DNA from: Gordonia gummivorans
GTDB lineage: Bacteria > Actinomycetota > Actinomycetes > Mycobacteriales > Mycobacteriaceae
Assembly: GCF_022513585.1 (NCBI RefSeq)
Contig: NZ_JAKWBF010000032.1
Coordinates: forward strand, 1-64,000
Reading direction: 5' to 3'
DNA length: 64,000 nt
This document shows positions 10,701-20,491 of the stretch, in pieces; within the stretch, counting starts at the first letter, position 1, and each line of letters starts with the position of its first letter. Both the position numbers and the translations under genes were made by a program. The notes under the pieces are model-generated. The model did no database searches. It was not told where the DNA came from and saw only the letters and a program-made list of their open reading frames with translations.

Positions 10701-11816
10701 ATGCCCGCGACACCGCAGCAGCAGAACGGCGCCGGACGCAACCTCGTCGTCTGCCTCGACGGCACCAAGAATGAGCCCGAGCAGGGCAGCACCAACGTCG
10801 CCCGACTCTTCGACGTCTGCGTGAAGAACGACGCGCAGCTGGCCTATTACGACCCGGGAGTCGGAACGATGGGCGCACGTGGCGCGGTCACCAAGGTGGG
10901 CAAGGCGCTCACGCGGGGATGGGGACTCGTCGCCGGCTACGGCGTCAAGGACAACCTCGAAGAGGCCTACAACTTCCTCGCCAACAACTACCGAAAAGGT
11001 GACCGCATCTTCGTGTTCGGGTTCTCCCGCGGCGCGTACACCGCGCGGGCGCTCACCGGGATGCTGAATACGATCGGTTTGCTCCGACCAGGTGCCGAGA
11101 ACCTCACGCCCTATGCCGTCAAGCTGTATGCGCAGAACAGTGGCAACGCCGGAACCGAGGAATACTTCAAGCCGCGCAACAAGTTCCGAAACAGGTTCGG
11201 GAACCCGGACTTTCCGAGCACCTTCGACACGTCAACCAAGCAAGTGCATTTCCTCGGTGTCTGGGACACGGTCAAATCCGTTGGTGCGTTGAATGTCCGG
11301 GCAGGATTCGAAGAGGCGCGCTGGCCGTACACCGCGAAGATCGCCAACGTCAACATCGCCCGTCATGCCATGGCGCTCGACGAACGTCGACGCCCGTACG
11401 GCTGCTACCGGTTCGACGCGACGACAGTCAAAGAGTCTGACGGCCGGCACCTCGAGGTCTGGTTCCCTGGCGTGCACAGCGATGTCGGCGGCCAGTACGA
11501 CGACGACCACCACGCGTCCGACGTCGCCTTCGACTGGATGCTGCGCGAGGCACACGAGGCAGGTTTGGCCCTCAGCAAGCAGAAATACTCGTCACTACTG
11601 TCGGTGCCGTTTTCCACCGGGCTGCCGGCCGGGCATGCCACCGAAGGTTGGCTGCACCCCAACGGGCGCACATGGATCCTGGCCGGCGGGTGGCGATCTC
11701 GTCGTCCGCTACCCGGCGACCTCGTCCATCCGACCGTGGATGAATGGATCGACCACGGCAACGCGGGCAAGCCCTACCGACCGGACCGTGCGCCGGATCT
11801 GCAGCGGCTTACGTAA
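10701..11816 (+). CDS. DUF2235 alpha/beta-hydrolase-like protein
   Basis: A 371-residue protein with the DUF2235 layout: an N-terminal NLVVCLDGTKNEP strand and loop, then the nucleophile elbow GFSRGAYTARAL (GxSxG type), and a late WFPGVHSDVGGQY acid/histidine block. The family includes the Tle1 phospholipase effectors of type VI secretion. No secretion genes are nearby and no signal peptide is seen, so a cytoplasmic lipase or esterase is the safer reading. TAGACT (10689-10694) lies 6 nt before the ATG, suggesting a leaderless start. Its end overlaps fadD3 by 8 bp on the other strand. Confidence 0.8.
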   Translation: MPATPQQQNGAGRNLVVCLDGTKNEPEQGSTNVARLFDVCVKNDAQLAYYDPGVGTMGARGAVTKVGKALTRGWGLVAGYGVKDNLEEAYNFLANNYRKGDRIFVFGFSRGAYTARALTGMLNTIGLLRPGAENLTPYAVKLYAQNSGNAGTEEYFKPRNKFRNRFGNPDFPSTFDTSTKQVHFLGVWDTVKSVGALNVRAGFEEARWPYTAKIANVNIARHAMALDERRRPYGCYRFDATTVKESDGRHLEVWFPGVHSDVGGQYDDDHHASDVAFDWMLREAHEAGLALSKQKYSSLLSVPFSTGLPAGHATEGWLHPNGRTWILAGGWRSRRPLPGDLVHPTVDEWIDHGNAGKPYRPDRAPDLQRLT

Positions 11817-13395
11817 GCTCCCGCTTGAGGATCTTGCCGGCCGCGTTGCGCGGGAACGCCTCGACGAACACCACCGATCGCGGCACCTTGAAGTTCGCCA
11901 GATGCTCACGCGCATAGGCGATCACGGCGTCCTCGTCGAGTCCGGCGTCGTTGCGGATGGTGAGGTAGGCGCGCCCGACCTCGCCGAGCCGCTCGTCGGG
12001 CACCCCGACGACGGCCGATTCGGTGACACCGTCGAGCCGCGCGAGGGTCTGCTCGATCTCGGCGGGGTAGACGTTGAAGCCGCCGCAGATGTACATGTCT
12101 TTCAGCCGGTCGGTGATCTTGAGATTGCCGCCGGCGTCGATGGTTCCGATGTCGCCGGTGTGCAGCCAGCCGTCGGCGTCTATCGTCTCCGCGGTGGCCT
12201 CCTCGTTGTCGAGGTAGCCGACCATGACCATGTCGCCGCGGGCGAGCACCTCGCCCTGCTCGGAGAGCATGATCTCCATACCCGCGAACGCGCGTCCGCA
12301 GGTGTTGGCGACGGTCTCGTCATCGTCGTCGGGCGTGCAGGTCGACACGAAGCCGCTGCATTCGGTGAGGCCGTAGGCGGTGACGACGGTGTCGACGCCG
12401 AGATCGCGCTGGATGCGTTCGATGAGCACCACCGGCACGATCGCGGCACCGGTGACAACGAGTCGCAGGGTCGACAGGTTGAAGCCATCGCGGTCAACGG
12501 CGTCGAGGATGGTCTGGAAGATGGTGGGAGCGCCGGGGAAGATGGTGGCGCGCTCGTCGTCGACCAGTTTCATCGCGGCGGTGGGTGAGTACACCGCGAG
12601 CGGCAGCATCGTCACACCGAACAGGACGCACGGCAGGATGCCGGCCTTGTAGCCGAAGGTGTGGAAGTAGGGGTTCACCATCAGGTAGCGATCGCCGGGA
12701 TGCAGGCTGCCATTGGCGCCCCACGCATGCGACCCGGCCAGCGTCTGACGATGGGTTGCCATGACGCCCTTGGACTTTCCGGTGGTTCCGGAGGTGAACA
12801 GGATGTCGGAGAGATCGTCGGGGCACACCGCGTCGGCCCGACGATCGGCCTCGGTGAGCGACTCCGCAGTGCCACGTTCGAGGAAGTCGTGCCACGACGT
12901 GGCCGGCTCGGGTGGCACGGCCTTGGGCGCGAGCGGTACCTGGATGATCACGTCGGGCATCGCATCGGCATGATCGGCCAGCAGTTCGGCGAGATGGTCG
13001 GAGCCGAGGAATTCGCCCGACACGATCACCGCGCGAGCGGCCGACCGCTCGATGATCTCGATGGCCTCCCCGACGGTGTAGCGCGTGTTGAGCGGCACCA
13101 GGGTGGCGCCCGCGTAGTGCGAGCCGAGCGCGGCGATCGGCCAGTGGAAGCTGTTGGGCGCCCAGATCGCCACCCGGTCACCGGGCTCGATGCCGGACGC
13201 AACCAGGGAACCGGCGAATGCGCGGACGACGCCGTGGAATTGCGCCCACGTCAATTCCAGGTGTGGATGTGTCGAGGGATGCCACTGGCCGTCGATGATG
13301 GCGATACGGTCGGGCCAGGTGGCGGCGGCGCGATGCAGCGCGGCCGGTGTGGTCTGCGGGTAGCTCGCGGCGGGCGTCGACGAGGGCTGCTCCAT
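11809..13395 (-). CDS. fadD3: HIP-CoA ligase FadD3
   Basis: AMP-forming acyl-CoA ligase expected to activate HIP, the C/D-ring propionate left after steroid A/B-ring loss; FadD3 does this in M. tuberculosis and Rhodococcus. The 528-residue protein shows FTSGTTGKSKGV (AMP/phosphate loop), YGLTECSGF, GWLHTGDIG and the terminal lysine in NAAGKILKRELT. The assignment rests on the divergent fadE30-ipdF-fadA6-kstR2 genes, as in M. tuberculosis Rv3561-Rv3556c. TAGGTT lies 7 nt before the ATG, so the mRNA is probably leaderless. A KstR2-like box lies in the shared promoter. Confidence 0.88.
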   Translation of the reverse strand: MEQPSSTPAASYPQTTPAALHRAAATWPDRIAIIDGQWHPSTHPHLELTWAQFHGVVRAFAGSLVASGIEPGDRVAIWAPNSFHWPIAALGSHYAGATLVPLNTRYTVGEAIEIIERSAARAVIVSGEFLGSDHLAELLADHADAMPDVIIQVPLAPKAVPPEPATSWHDFLERGTAESLTEADRRADAVCPDDLSDILFTSGTTGKSKGVMATHRQTLAGSHAWGANGSLHPGDRYLMVNPYFHTFGYKAGILPCVLFGVTMLPLAVYSPTAAMKLVDDERATIFPGAPTIFQTILDAVDRDGFNLSTLRLVVTGAAIVPVVLIERIQRDLGVDTVVTAYGLTECSGFVSTCTPDDDDETVANTCGRAFAGMEIMLSEQGEVLARGDMVMVGYLDNEEATAETIDADGWLHTGDIGTIDAGGNLKITDRLKDMYICGGFNVYPAEIEQTLARLDGVTESAVVGVPDERLGEVGRAYLTIRNDAGLDEDAVIAYAREHLANFKVPRSVVFVEAFPRNAAGKILKRELT

Positions 13396-13419
13396 GGTCC
13401 TTAACCTAGCACCAGCCCC

Positions 13420-13439
13420 AACCTAGCACTTGCTTGGTG
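13420..13439. promoter_or_regulatory. KstR2-like operator between fadD3 and fadE30
   Basis: AACCTAGCACTTGCTTGGTG is close to the perfect palindrome seen upstream of the Rv3549c-type gene at 25682-25701. It sits in the -35 to -10 region of the fadE30 promoter (TATGCT at 13443-13448) and just upstream of the leftward fadD3 promoter, so one operator could control both. Confidence 0.75.
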
Positions 13440-13455
13440 GGCTATGCTGACGGTC

Positions 13456-14736
13456 ATGACCTCGATCAACCTCGCGGATCGGGCCGTCGACCTCGGCGAA
13501 TGGGCCCGGAGTCGGTCGGCAGAGTCGACGCCCCGTGCCGCCGACGAGTTCGCCGCAGCCGTGCGTGCGTGGCTCGACGAGAATCTCGCCGGTGAGTTCG
13601 AGTACCTCAGGGGTCGCGGCGGCCCGGGTAGCGAGCACGAGTTCTTCGACGGCCGGCTGGCCTGGGATCGACATCTCGCCGCTTCTGGTTGGACCTGCCT
13701 GGGCTGGCCCGCCCGGTACGGCGGACGCGGTGCGACGCTGGAACAGCGCATCATCTTTCACCGCGAATACGCCCGCGCCAACGCACCCGCTCGCGTCAAC
13801 CACCTCGGCGAAGAACTTCTCGGACCCACACTGATCGAGTTCGGGACCGAGGAGCAGAAGCAGCGTTTCCTGCCCGGTATCGTCGACGTCACCGAGCTGT
13901 GGGCGCAGGGCTATTCCGAACCCGGCGCCGGGTCGGATCTGGCGGGTGTGTCGACCACCGCTCGGCTCGACGACGGACGCTGGATCGTCAACGGACAGAA
14001 GATCTGGACCTCCCTCGCCCATGTGGCCCAATGGGTGTTCGTACTGTGCCGCACCGAGCCTGGCTCCACGCGGCACAGTGGACTCAGCTTCTTGCTGGTG
14101 CCGATCGACCAGCCCGGCGTCACCGTCCGGCCGATTCAACAACTCACCGGCACATCGGAATTCAACGAGGTGTTCTTCGACGACGCCGTCGCCGACGCCG
14201 ACCTCATCGTGGGTGAACCCGGCGACGGCTGGAAGGTCGCGATGGGGCTCTTGCAGTTCGAGCGTGGCGTGTCCACGCTCGGGCAGCAGGTGGGATTTGC
14301 CCGCGAACTCGACAACCTCGTCGACACCGCGAAAAGCAATGGCGCCATCGATGATCCGGAGATCGCGAGCCGGCTGGCGCGGGCATCGATCGGCCTGAAG
14401 GTGATGGGTGCGCACGCTCAGCGCACCCTCGATGGGGACGTAACGAATCAGGCTGGGGCCGCCTCGGTGTCGAAGTTGTTGTGGGCCAACTGGCATCGGG
14501 ATCTCGGTGAGCTTGCAATGGACGTGGTCGGTGCGCCGTCGTTGATCGCTCCCGCGGCCACCGTCGAAGGTGTGGTCAACGACATCACCGATCCCGAGAA
14601 CGTCGAACTCGACGACTGGCAACGACTGTTCCTGTTCACCCGCGCCGACACCATTTATGGCGGTTCGAATGAGGTGCAGCGCAACATCATCGCCGAGCGC
14701 GTGCTCGGCCTACCCCGAGAGGCCCGGCAGTCATGA
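13456..14736 (+). CDS. fadE30: Acyl-CoA dehydrogenase FadE30 (HIP-CoA dehydrogenase)
   Basis: FAD enzyme expected to introduce the alpha,beta double bond into HIP-CoA, the first oxidation after FadD3. Start ATG 13456 is chosen because TATGCT (13443-13448) lies 7 nt upstream; an ATG at 13444 overlaps that box. The 426 residues show the ACAD signatures GYSEPGAGSDLAG and IVNGQKIWTS (FAD/substrate) and a C-terminal FTRADTIYGGSNEVQRN. It overlaps ipdF by 4 bp (ATGA). The assignment is from context: divergent fadD3, then ipdF, fadA6 and kstR2. Confidence 0.87.
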   Translation: MTSINLADRAVDLGEWARSRSAESTPRAADEFAAAVRAWLDENLAGEFEYLRGRGGPGSEHEFFDGRLAWDRHLAASGWTCLGWPARYGGRGATLEQRIIFHREYARANAPARVNHLGEELLGPTLIEFGTEEQKQRFLPGIVDVTELWAQGYSEPGAGSDLAGVSTTARLDDGRWIVNGQKIWTSLAHVAQWVFVLCRTEPGSTRHSGLSFLLVPIDQPGVTVRPIQQLTGTSEFNEVFFDDAVADADLIVGEPGDGWKVAMGLLQFERGVSTLGQQVGFARELDNLVDTAKSNGAIDDPEIASRLARASIGLKVMGAHAQRTLDGDVTNQAGAASVSKLLWANWHRDLGELAMDVVGAPSLIAPAATVEGVVNDITDPENVELDDWQRLFLFTRADTIYGGSNEVQRNIIAERVLGLPREARQS

Positions 14737-15545
14737 CCCAGACCCCAGTGCGCTCACCGCTCGCGGCTGTCCCCACCGAGATCCCCGGGCACGGTTTGCT
14801 GCTCGGCAAGAAGGTGGTGGTCACCGCGGCCGCGGGCACCGGCATCGGTTTTGCGAGCGCGCGCCGTGCCCTGCTCGAGGGCGCCGACGTCCTCGTCAGC
14901 GACTGGCACGAACGCCGACTCGGCGAGGCGGCCCGGAAACTCGCCGATGAGTTCCCCGAGCGCGCCGTGTCGCAGGTTCCCTGCAACGTGCAGGAGACCG
15001 CGCAGGTCGACGCGCTGATCGACAGTGCCGCAACCGAACTGGGCCGCATCGACGTGCTGGTCAACAACGCCGGCCTGGGCGGGGAGACGCCGGTCGCCGA
15101 GATGTCCGACGAGGAGTGGGACCGCGTTGTCGACATCACCCTCACCGGTACCTTCCGTGCAACGCGCGCTGCGCTGCGCTACTTCGGCGGCGTCGAACAC
15201 AATGGGGTGATCGTCAACAACGCGTCGGTGCTCGGCTGGCGTGCGCAACGCGGTCAGGCGCACTATGCGGCGGCCAAGGCTGGTGTCATGGCGCTGACCC
15301 GTTGTGCCGCAGTGGAAGCCGCCGACGTGGGGGTGCGCATCAACGCGGTCGCACCATCGATCGCCAAACACCCCTTCCTGGCCAAGGTGACCAGCGACGA
15401 CCTGCTCGACGAACTCGCGTCCCGGGAGGCCTACGGCCGAGCCGCGGAGGTGTGGGAGGTTGCCGCGACGATCGCCATGCTGGCCAGCGACTACACCACG
15501 TACCTGACCGGCGAGGTGGTCTCCATCTCCAGCCAACGAGCTTGA
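14733..15545 (+). CDS. ipdF: Short-chain dehydrogenase IpdF
   Basis: NAD(P)-dependent SDR expected to oxidise the hydroxyl of the 5-hydroxy HIP-derived CoA ester in C/D-ring breakdown. The 270 residues have the cofactor loop in TAAAGTGIGFASARRALLEG (the first Gly of the usual TGxxxGxG is Ala), the NNAG motif in VLVNNAGLGG, and catalytic Ser and Tyr-x-x-x-Lys in NNASVLGW and HYAAAKAGVM. It is translationally coupled to fadE30. The M. tuberculosis equivalent is Rv3559c. The exact stereochemistry cannot be read from sequence. Confidence 0.82.
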   Translation: MTQTPVRSPLAAVPTEIPGHGLLLGKKVVVTAAAGTGIGFASARRALLEGADVLVSDWHERRLGEAARKLADEFPERAVSQVPCNVQETAQVDALIDSAATELGRIDVLVNNAGLGGETPVAEMSDEEWDRVVDITLTGTFRATRAALRYFGGVEHNGVIVNNASVLGWRAQRGQAHYAAAKAGVMALTRCAAVEAADVGVRINAVAPSIAKHPFLAKVTSDDLLDELASREAYGRAAEVWEVAATIAMLASDYTTYLTGEVVSISSQRA

Positions 15546-15573
15546 CCGACAACAACAACCACCAGGAGCAACC

Positions 15574-16731
<1,158 letters not shown>

Positions 16732-16830
16732 GCCGGGCCGGTCTCAGCCGGTGACGATGGCCTGATCTGTGGCCGTCGTGTCCCGATCCTTCTGACAACA
16801 GGCGTAGCCACATGCCTGTGATCTGGCGCA

Positions 16831-16836
16831 TACTAT
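16831..16836 (+). promoter_or_regulatory. Putative -10 of the aldehyde dehydrogenase gene
   Basis: TACTAT at 16831-16836 is a near-ideal actinobacterial -10, 63 nt before the ATG at 16900. An inverted repeat ACAGGC/GCCTGT lies just upstream (about 16797-16819) and could be an operator. It implies a promoter separate from the fadE30 operon. Confidence 0.45.
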
Positions 16837-16899
16837 GGTGTGGAACGGGCGGACATATTCGTTTCAACCGCCACATCACGACCAAATCGGAGGATCTCG

Positions 16900-18423
16900 A
16901 TGACCAAGCCTGCTGAGACCGGCGCCGGGGTGACAAACGCGGATCGCCGCGAGTCATCTGAAGAACACACGATGGCAGAGCTGGTCGAGATCCAGCGGGC
17001 CGCGTTCTTGCGCGACGGCATCCCGAGCGCGGACGTTCGCATCGACCGCATCACTCGACTGTCGGCGCTGCTGCTCGACAACGCCGAGGAGATCGCGGAA
17101 GCGCTCGCCGAGGACTTCGGTTCGCGACCGCGCGAGCTGTCGCTGGCCACCGACGTCGCCGGCTGCATGATCGACCTCGCCCACCAGCGCCGGGGCGTCA
17201 AGGAGTGGATGGCCGAGACCAACACCGCCAAGCTGCAGGGAATGCTCGGCTTCAAGCAGCGGGTGCGCCACGACCCGCTCGGCGTCGTCGGAATCATGGG
17301 CCCGTGGAACTTCCCACTGCAGCTGACCTTCGTGCCGGCGGGTTCGGCCTTCGCGGCGGGTAACCGCGTCGTCATGCGTCCGTCGTCGATCACCGCACGC
17401 TGCACCGAGGTGGTCGCCAAGCATGCGCCCAAGTACTTCTCGATCGAAGAGTTGGCGGTCATAACACCCAAGCACGGTTCGGGGTCGGACTTCGCCAAGC
17501 TCAAGGTCGACCACATGTTCTTCACCGGGTCGCCCGACGTCGGCGCGTCGGTGGCGCAGGAGGCCGCGAAGAACCTCGTGCCGGTGACGCTCGAGCTGGG
17601 CGGCAAGAACCCGGCCGTCGTCGACGTCGATGCCGACATCGACAAGGCCGCCAACATGCTGGCCGACGCCCGCATGGTCAACGGTGGCCAGGTGTGCCTG
17701 TGCCCCGACTACGTGTTCGTTCCCGAATCGAAGCTGGGTGAGTTCACCGACAAGGTGGTCGCACGCTGGACCAAGAACTTCCCGACGATCTACGACAACG
17801 AGCAGTTCACGTCGACGATCAACCAGAAGAACTACGACCGCATCGTCGGACTGATCGAGGATGCCGAGTCGCTGGGAGCGGCAAAGCGTCAGGTGATCCC
17901 GGGTGGCGAGCCGCTGCCGGACGCCGAGCGCCGCAAGATCCCGCCGACGCTGCTGACCGGGGTCAAGGCCGGCATGAAGATCGAGGAGGACGAGGTCTTC
18001 GGTCCGGTCCTCACCGTGTACCCCTACCGCGAGTTCGGTGAGGTGATCAGCCACATCACGTCGCATCCGCATCCGCTGACCATGTACTGGTGCGGCGACG
18101 ACAACGACCGTTTCGCCGCGCTCGCCGACGGCACGCGCAGCGGTTCGATCAACGGCAACGACTTCGCCGCACACATGTTCGGCGCCGACCTGCCGTTCGG
18201 TGGCGTCGGTCGCTCGGGCATGGGTGGCTACCACGGCAAGACCGGTTTCGAGACGTTCAGCCACGCACGTGCGATCGCCTTCTCGACGCTGCCGGTGTCG
18301 ATCGCCGAGATGATGTCGCCGCCGTTCCTGCCCAAGGACACGAAGCTGACGAACAACCAGATGAAGATGTGGAACTTCTTCAACAAGCGTGCGATGAAGA
18401 AGGTGCGCAAGCGCCTGCGCTGA
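16900..18423 (+). CDS. Coniferyl-aldehyde-dehydrogenase-like ALDH
   Basis: NAD(P)-dependent aldehyde dehydrogenase of 507 residues. The ATG at 16900 is chosen for its GGAGG (16889-16893) at 6 nt; the frame is open further upstream without support. The family motifs are intact: IMGPWNFPLQ (cofactor pocket), FFTGSPDVG, catalytic Glu in ELGGKN, nucleophile Cys in GGQVCLCPDYV and GPVLTVYPY. The C-terminus is basic and lysine-rich. It resembles the coniferyl aldehyde group, but the true substrate is unknown. It lies between fadA6 and kstR2, which are adjacent in M. tuberculosis, so it looks like an insertion into the cluster, perhaps for an aldehyde formed from propionyl or side-chain fragments. 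Confidence 0.85.
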   Translation: MTKPAETGAGVTNADRRESSEEHTMAELVEIQRAAFLRDGIPSADVRIDRITRLSALLLDNAEEIAEALAEDFGSRPRELSLATDVAGCMIDLAHQRRGVKEWMAETNTAKLQGMLGFKQRVRHDPLGVVGIMGPWNFPLQLTFVPAGSAFAAGNRVVMRPSSITARCTEVVAKHAPKYFSIEELAVITPKHGSGSDFAKLKVDHMFFTGSPDVGASVAQEAAKNLVPVTLELGGKNPAVVDVDADIDKAANMLADARMVNGGQVCLCPDYVFVPESKLGEFTDKVVARWTKNFPTIYDNEQFTSTINQKNYDRIVGLIEDAESLGAAKRQVIPGGEPLPDAERRKIPPTLLTGVKAGMKIEEDEVFGPVLTVYPYREFGEVISHITSHPHPLTMYWCGDDNDRFAALADGTRSGSINGNDFAAHMFGADLPFGGVGRSGMGGYHGKTGFETFSHARAIAFSTLPVSIAEMMSPPFLPKDTKLTNNQMKMWNFFNKRAMKKVRKRLR

Positions 18424-18447
18424 CCTGTTCTGCTGATGTGACACCCC

Positions 18448-18483
18448 CTTGGCCGGGGCCGTTGTGAGACGGTCCCGGCCAAG
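18448..18483. terminator. Strong hairpin after the aldehyde dehydrogenase gene
   Basis: Fifteen-bp stem, CTTGGCCGGGGCCGT (18448-18462) against ACGGTCCCGGCCAAG (18469-18483), with one mismatch and a 6-nt loop. There is no T tract. Its right arm overlaps the KstR2-like box of the kstR2 promoter. Confidence 0.65.
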
Positions 18484-18496
18484 CGCTTGCTAGGGT
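18477..18496. promoter_or_regulatory. KstR2-like operator and promoter of kstR2
   Basis: GGCCAAGCGCTTGCTAGGGT matches the KstR2-like palindrome in both half-sites, less well on the right. It covers the spacer and the -10 TAGGGT (18491-18496) of kstR2, which fits autorepression. Confidence 0.65.
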
Positions 18497-18519
18497 GGGT
18501 CAGACCCTCAGGAGGTGTG

Positions 18520-19116
18520 GTGTCACCACGCAATAGCACGCAGACGTCGCGTCGCGACGAGTTGCTGGCCACGGCCGGGCGGATGTTCGCCGAGCAGGGT
18601 CTGCGATCCACCACGGTGCGTGACATCGCCGACGCCGCCGGGATTCTGTCGGGCAGCCTCTATCACCATTTCGACTCCAAGGAGTCGATGGTCGACGAGA
18701 TCTTGCGTGGCTTCCTCGACGACCTCTTCGACCGCTACCGCGCGATCGCCGCTGCCGGTCTCACGGCCACCGAGACGTTGCGCCAGTTGGTGATTGCGTC
18801 CTTCGAGTCGATCGACGCCCAGCGCAACGCCGTCGCGATCTACCAAGACGAAGCCAAACGCCTTGCCGGACAAGCACGTTTCGCCTACATCGGCGAACTC
18901 AACACCGAGTTCCGGCAACTCTGGCAGTCGGTGCTGCAACGCGGCGTCGACGACGGCGAGTTCCGGGCCGACCTCGACGTCGAACTCGTCTACCGCTTCA
19001 TGCGCGACACCGTGTGGGTCGCCGTGCGCTGGTACCGCCCAGGTGGAACCCTCACCGTCGAGGCGATCGCCGATCAGTACCTGTCCGTCGTCCTCGACGG
19101 CATCCTCCCGCGGTAG
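18520..19116 (+). CDS. kstR2: TetR-family repressor KstR2
   Basis: Expected to repress the genes for C/D-ring (HIP) catabolism and to release DNA when it binds HIP-CoA. GTG 18520 follows GGAGG (18511-18515) by 4 nt; the neighbouring GTG at 18517 is also possible. The 198-residue protein has a TetR helix-turn-helix (RRDELLATAGRMFAEQGL, then TVRDIADAAGILSGSLYHHF) and an all-helical ligand domain. Identity is supported by its place beside fadA6, ipdF and fadE30, and by three matching boxes at 13420, 18477 and 25682. Confidence 0.85.
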   Translation: MSPRNSTQTSRRDELLATAGRMFAEQGLRSTTVRDIADAAGILSGSLYHHFDSKESMVDEILRGFLDDLFDRYRAIAAAGLTATETLRQLVIASFESIDAQRNAVAIYQDEAKRLAGQARFAYIGELNTEFRQLWQSVLQRGVDDGEFRADLDVELVYRFMRDTVWVAVRWYRPGGTLTVEAIADQYLSVVLDGILPR

Positions 19117-19131
19117 CGGCGCGCACCGGGC

Positions 19132-19246
19132 GCCACAAAAGTAGGGGAAGAAACTCTTCCCCTAACCGTGGAGTCCTCCCCGCGAATTGTCTGGGGGACG
19201 ACTCCGAACCTCGCGGAAGAAACTTCCTCCCCTACTTTCGGTGGGA
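19132..19246. repeat. Repeat family A, copy 2
   Basis: About 115 bp between the convergent kstR2 and MBL genes. The left end reads CGCCACAAAAGTAGGGGAAG. The right end reads CCTCCCCTACTTTCGGTGGG, whose complement matches the left end. The centre has the family blocks GAGTCCTCCCCGCGAATTGT and GGGGGACGACTCCGAACCTC. Its place between two gene ends fits a bidirectional terminator. Confidence 0.85.
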
Positions 19247-19309
19247 CGGCCGCCACGAAGCCTCCGCATACCCCTCAGTTCAGGAGGCCGAAAGCAGCAC
19301 TCTTGCCGA

Positions 19310-20362
19310 TCAGTTCGGAACCGCCGCCGACCACCGGATCGGCGGACCCGGCGTCGCGGTGAGGACACCGCGCTCACCGAGGACGATGAGGTGGGCGTTG
19401 GTTTCACGTAACGCCATGTAGGCCAGGCCTTCCGAGAGTTCGGAGAACGGTCGGGACCAGGTGACCGATCGGGTGATCTCCCAGGGCGTGGACTCCGGAT
19501 CCTTGCGCACGGCGGCGGTGATCTCGTCGAGCCGTTGCTCGTGATGGCCCAACAGGTCGGTGACGCGATCGGCGAGCCCACGGAACCGGTACTCGTGCGA
19601 CGGCAATGCTTCGAGATCGCCGACGTTCTCGGTATTCGCCAGCGACACGAGGTATTCGGCGAGCGGATCGGGCGAACTGAAAATACTCGTCGACACGTTC
19701 GGGCTGATGCGCGGAAGCAGATGATCGCCGGTGAACATCACGCCGGCGTCGTCGTCGGCGAAACACATGTGTCCGGCGGTGTGGCCGGGGGTCCACATCG
19801 CGCGGACGTTCCAGCCCGGAAGGTCGAGCGGCTCATCGTGTTCGAGTTCGACGTCGACCTTGCGTCCGTCGGGCAGTCGGACGAACACGTTGAGGCCACT
19901 ACGAGACGGATCGATGCGCGGGCCGCCGAGCGTCTCGGATTCGGCGATCTCGGCGTCGATCTCGGCGGCCACCTCGGCATCGGTGTGATACCGCAGGTGC
20001 CGTGCGTCGTTGCGGTGCATCGCCAGCACCGGATCGGCGTGTTCGAGGAGGCGCGGGACCAGGCCGAAATGGTCGGGATGTAGGTGTGTGATCGACACAT
20101 GCCGCACGTCGGCGATGTCGTGACCGGTGGCATGGATGCCGTTCACGAGCGCCTGCCACGACTCGTCGGCATTCCAGCCGGTGTCGATCAGAGCAAGTCC
20201 GTCGGGAAGTGCGAGCGCGTAGACGAGGATGTAGCGCAGTGGATTGCCGGGCATCGGCACCGGGATCGACCACAGGCCCGGTCGGACTTCCTCGACCCGC
20301 GGCATCTGTTTGGCGGCCCACGCCTCGCGCTGGTGGTGACCGGTGACCTCGATCGTATGCAT
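19310..20362 (-). CDS. MBL-fold metallohydrolase
   Basis: A 350-residue metallo-beta-lactamase-fold hydrolase. Metal ligands are clear: THLHPDHFG (HxHxDH), TPGHTAGH, FTGDHLL and a late PSHEYRF histidine. The family spans thioesterases, glyoxalases and lactonases, so the substrate is open; a CoA-thioester hydrolase would fit this region. The start is the ATG at 20362, with AGGAGG 5 nt upstream; an adjacent TTG at 20365 would lie closer. Divergent from the acyl-CoA ligase at 20492. Confidence 0.82.
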   Translation of the reverse strand: MHTIEVTGHHQREAWAAKQMPRVEEVRPGLWSIPVPMPGNPLRYILVYALALPDGLALIDTGWNADESWQALVNGIHATGHDIADVRHVSITHLHPDHFGLVPRLLEHADPVLAMHRNDARHLRYHTDAEVAAEIDAEIAESETLGGPRIDPSRSGLNVFVRLPDGRKVDVELEHDEPLDLPGWNVRAMWTPGHTAGHMCFADDDAGVMFTGDHLLPRISPNVSTSIFSSPDPLAEYLVSLANTENVGDLEALPSHEYRFRGLADRVTDLLGHHEQRLDEITAAVRKDPESTPWEITRSVTWSRPFSELSEGLAYMALRETNAHLIVLGERGVLTATPGPPIRWSAAVPN

Positions 20363-20423
20363 CAAACCTCCTGAAGGCCGACACGCGTCAGGGCTGACGA
20401 CGGCCTCAAATCCATACGATCAC

Positions 20424-20459
20424 AGCACTTGGTTGCGCTCAACAACAAGTTGCTACTGT
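20424..20459. promoter_or_regulatory. Promoter region of the acyl-CoA ligase gene, weak KstR2-like half-site
   Basis: TACTGT at 20454-20459 is a good -10. Upstream lies CAGCACTTGGTTG (from 20422), which matches one half of the KstR2 palindrome; the other half is poor. A GAAGGGG ribosome site lies 7 nt before the ATG at 20492. KstR2 control of this gene or the divergent MBL gene is only a suggestion. Confidence 0.4.
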
Positions 20460-20491
20460 GACGTGAGTAACACGGACGAAGGGGTTCACGC

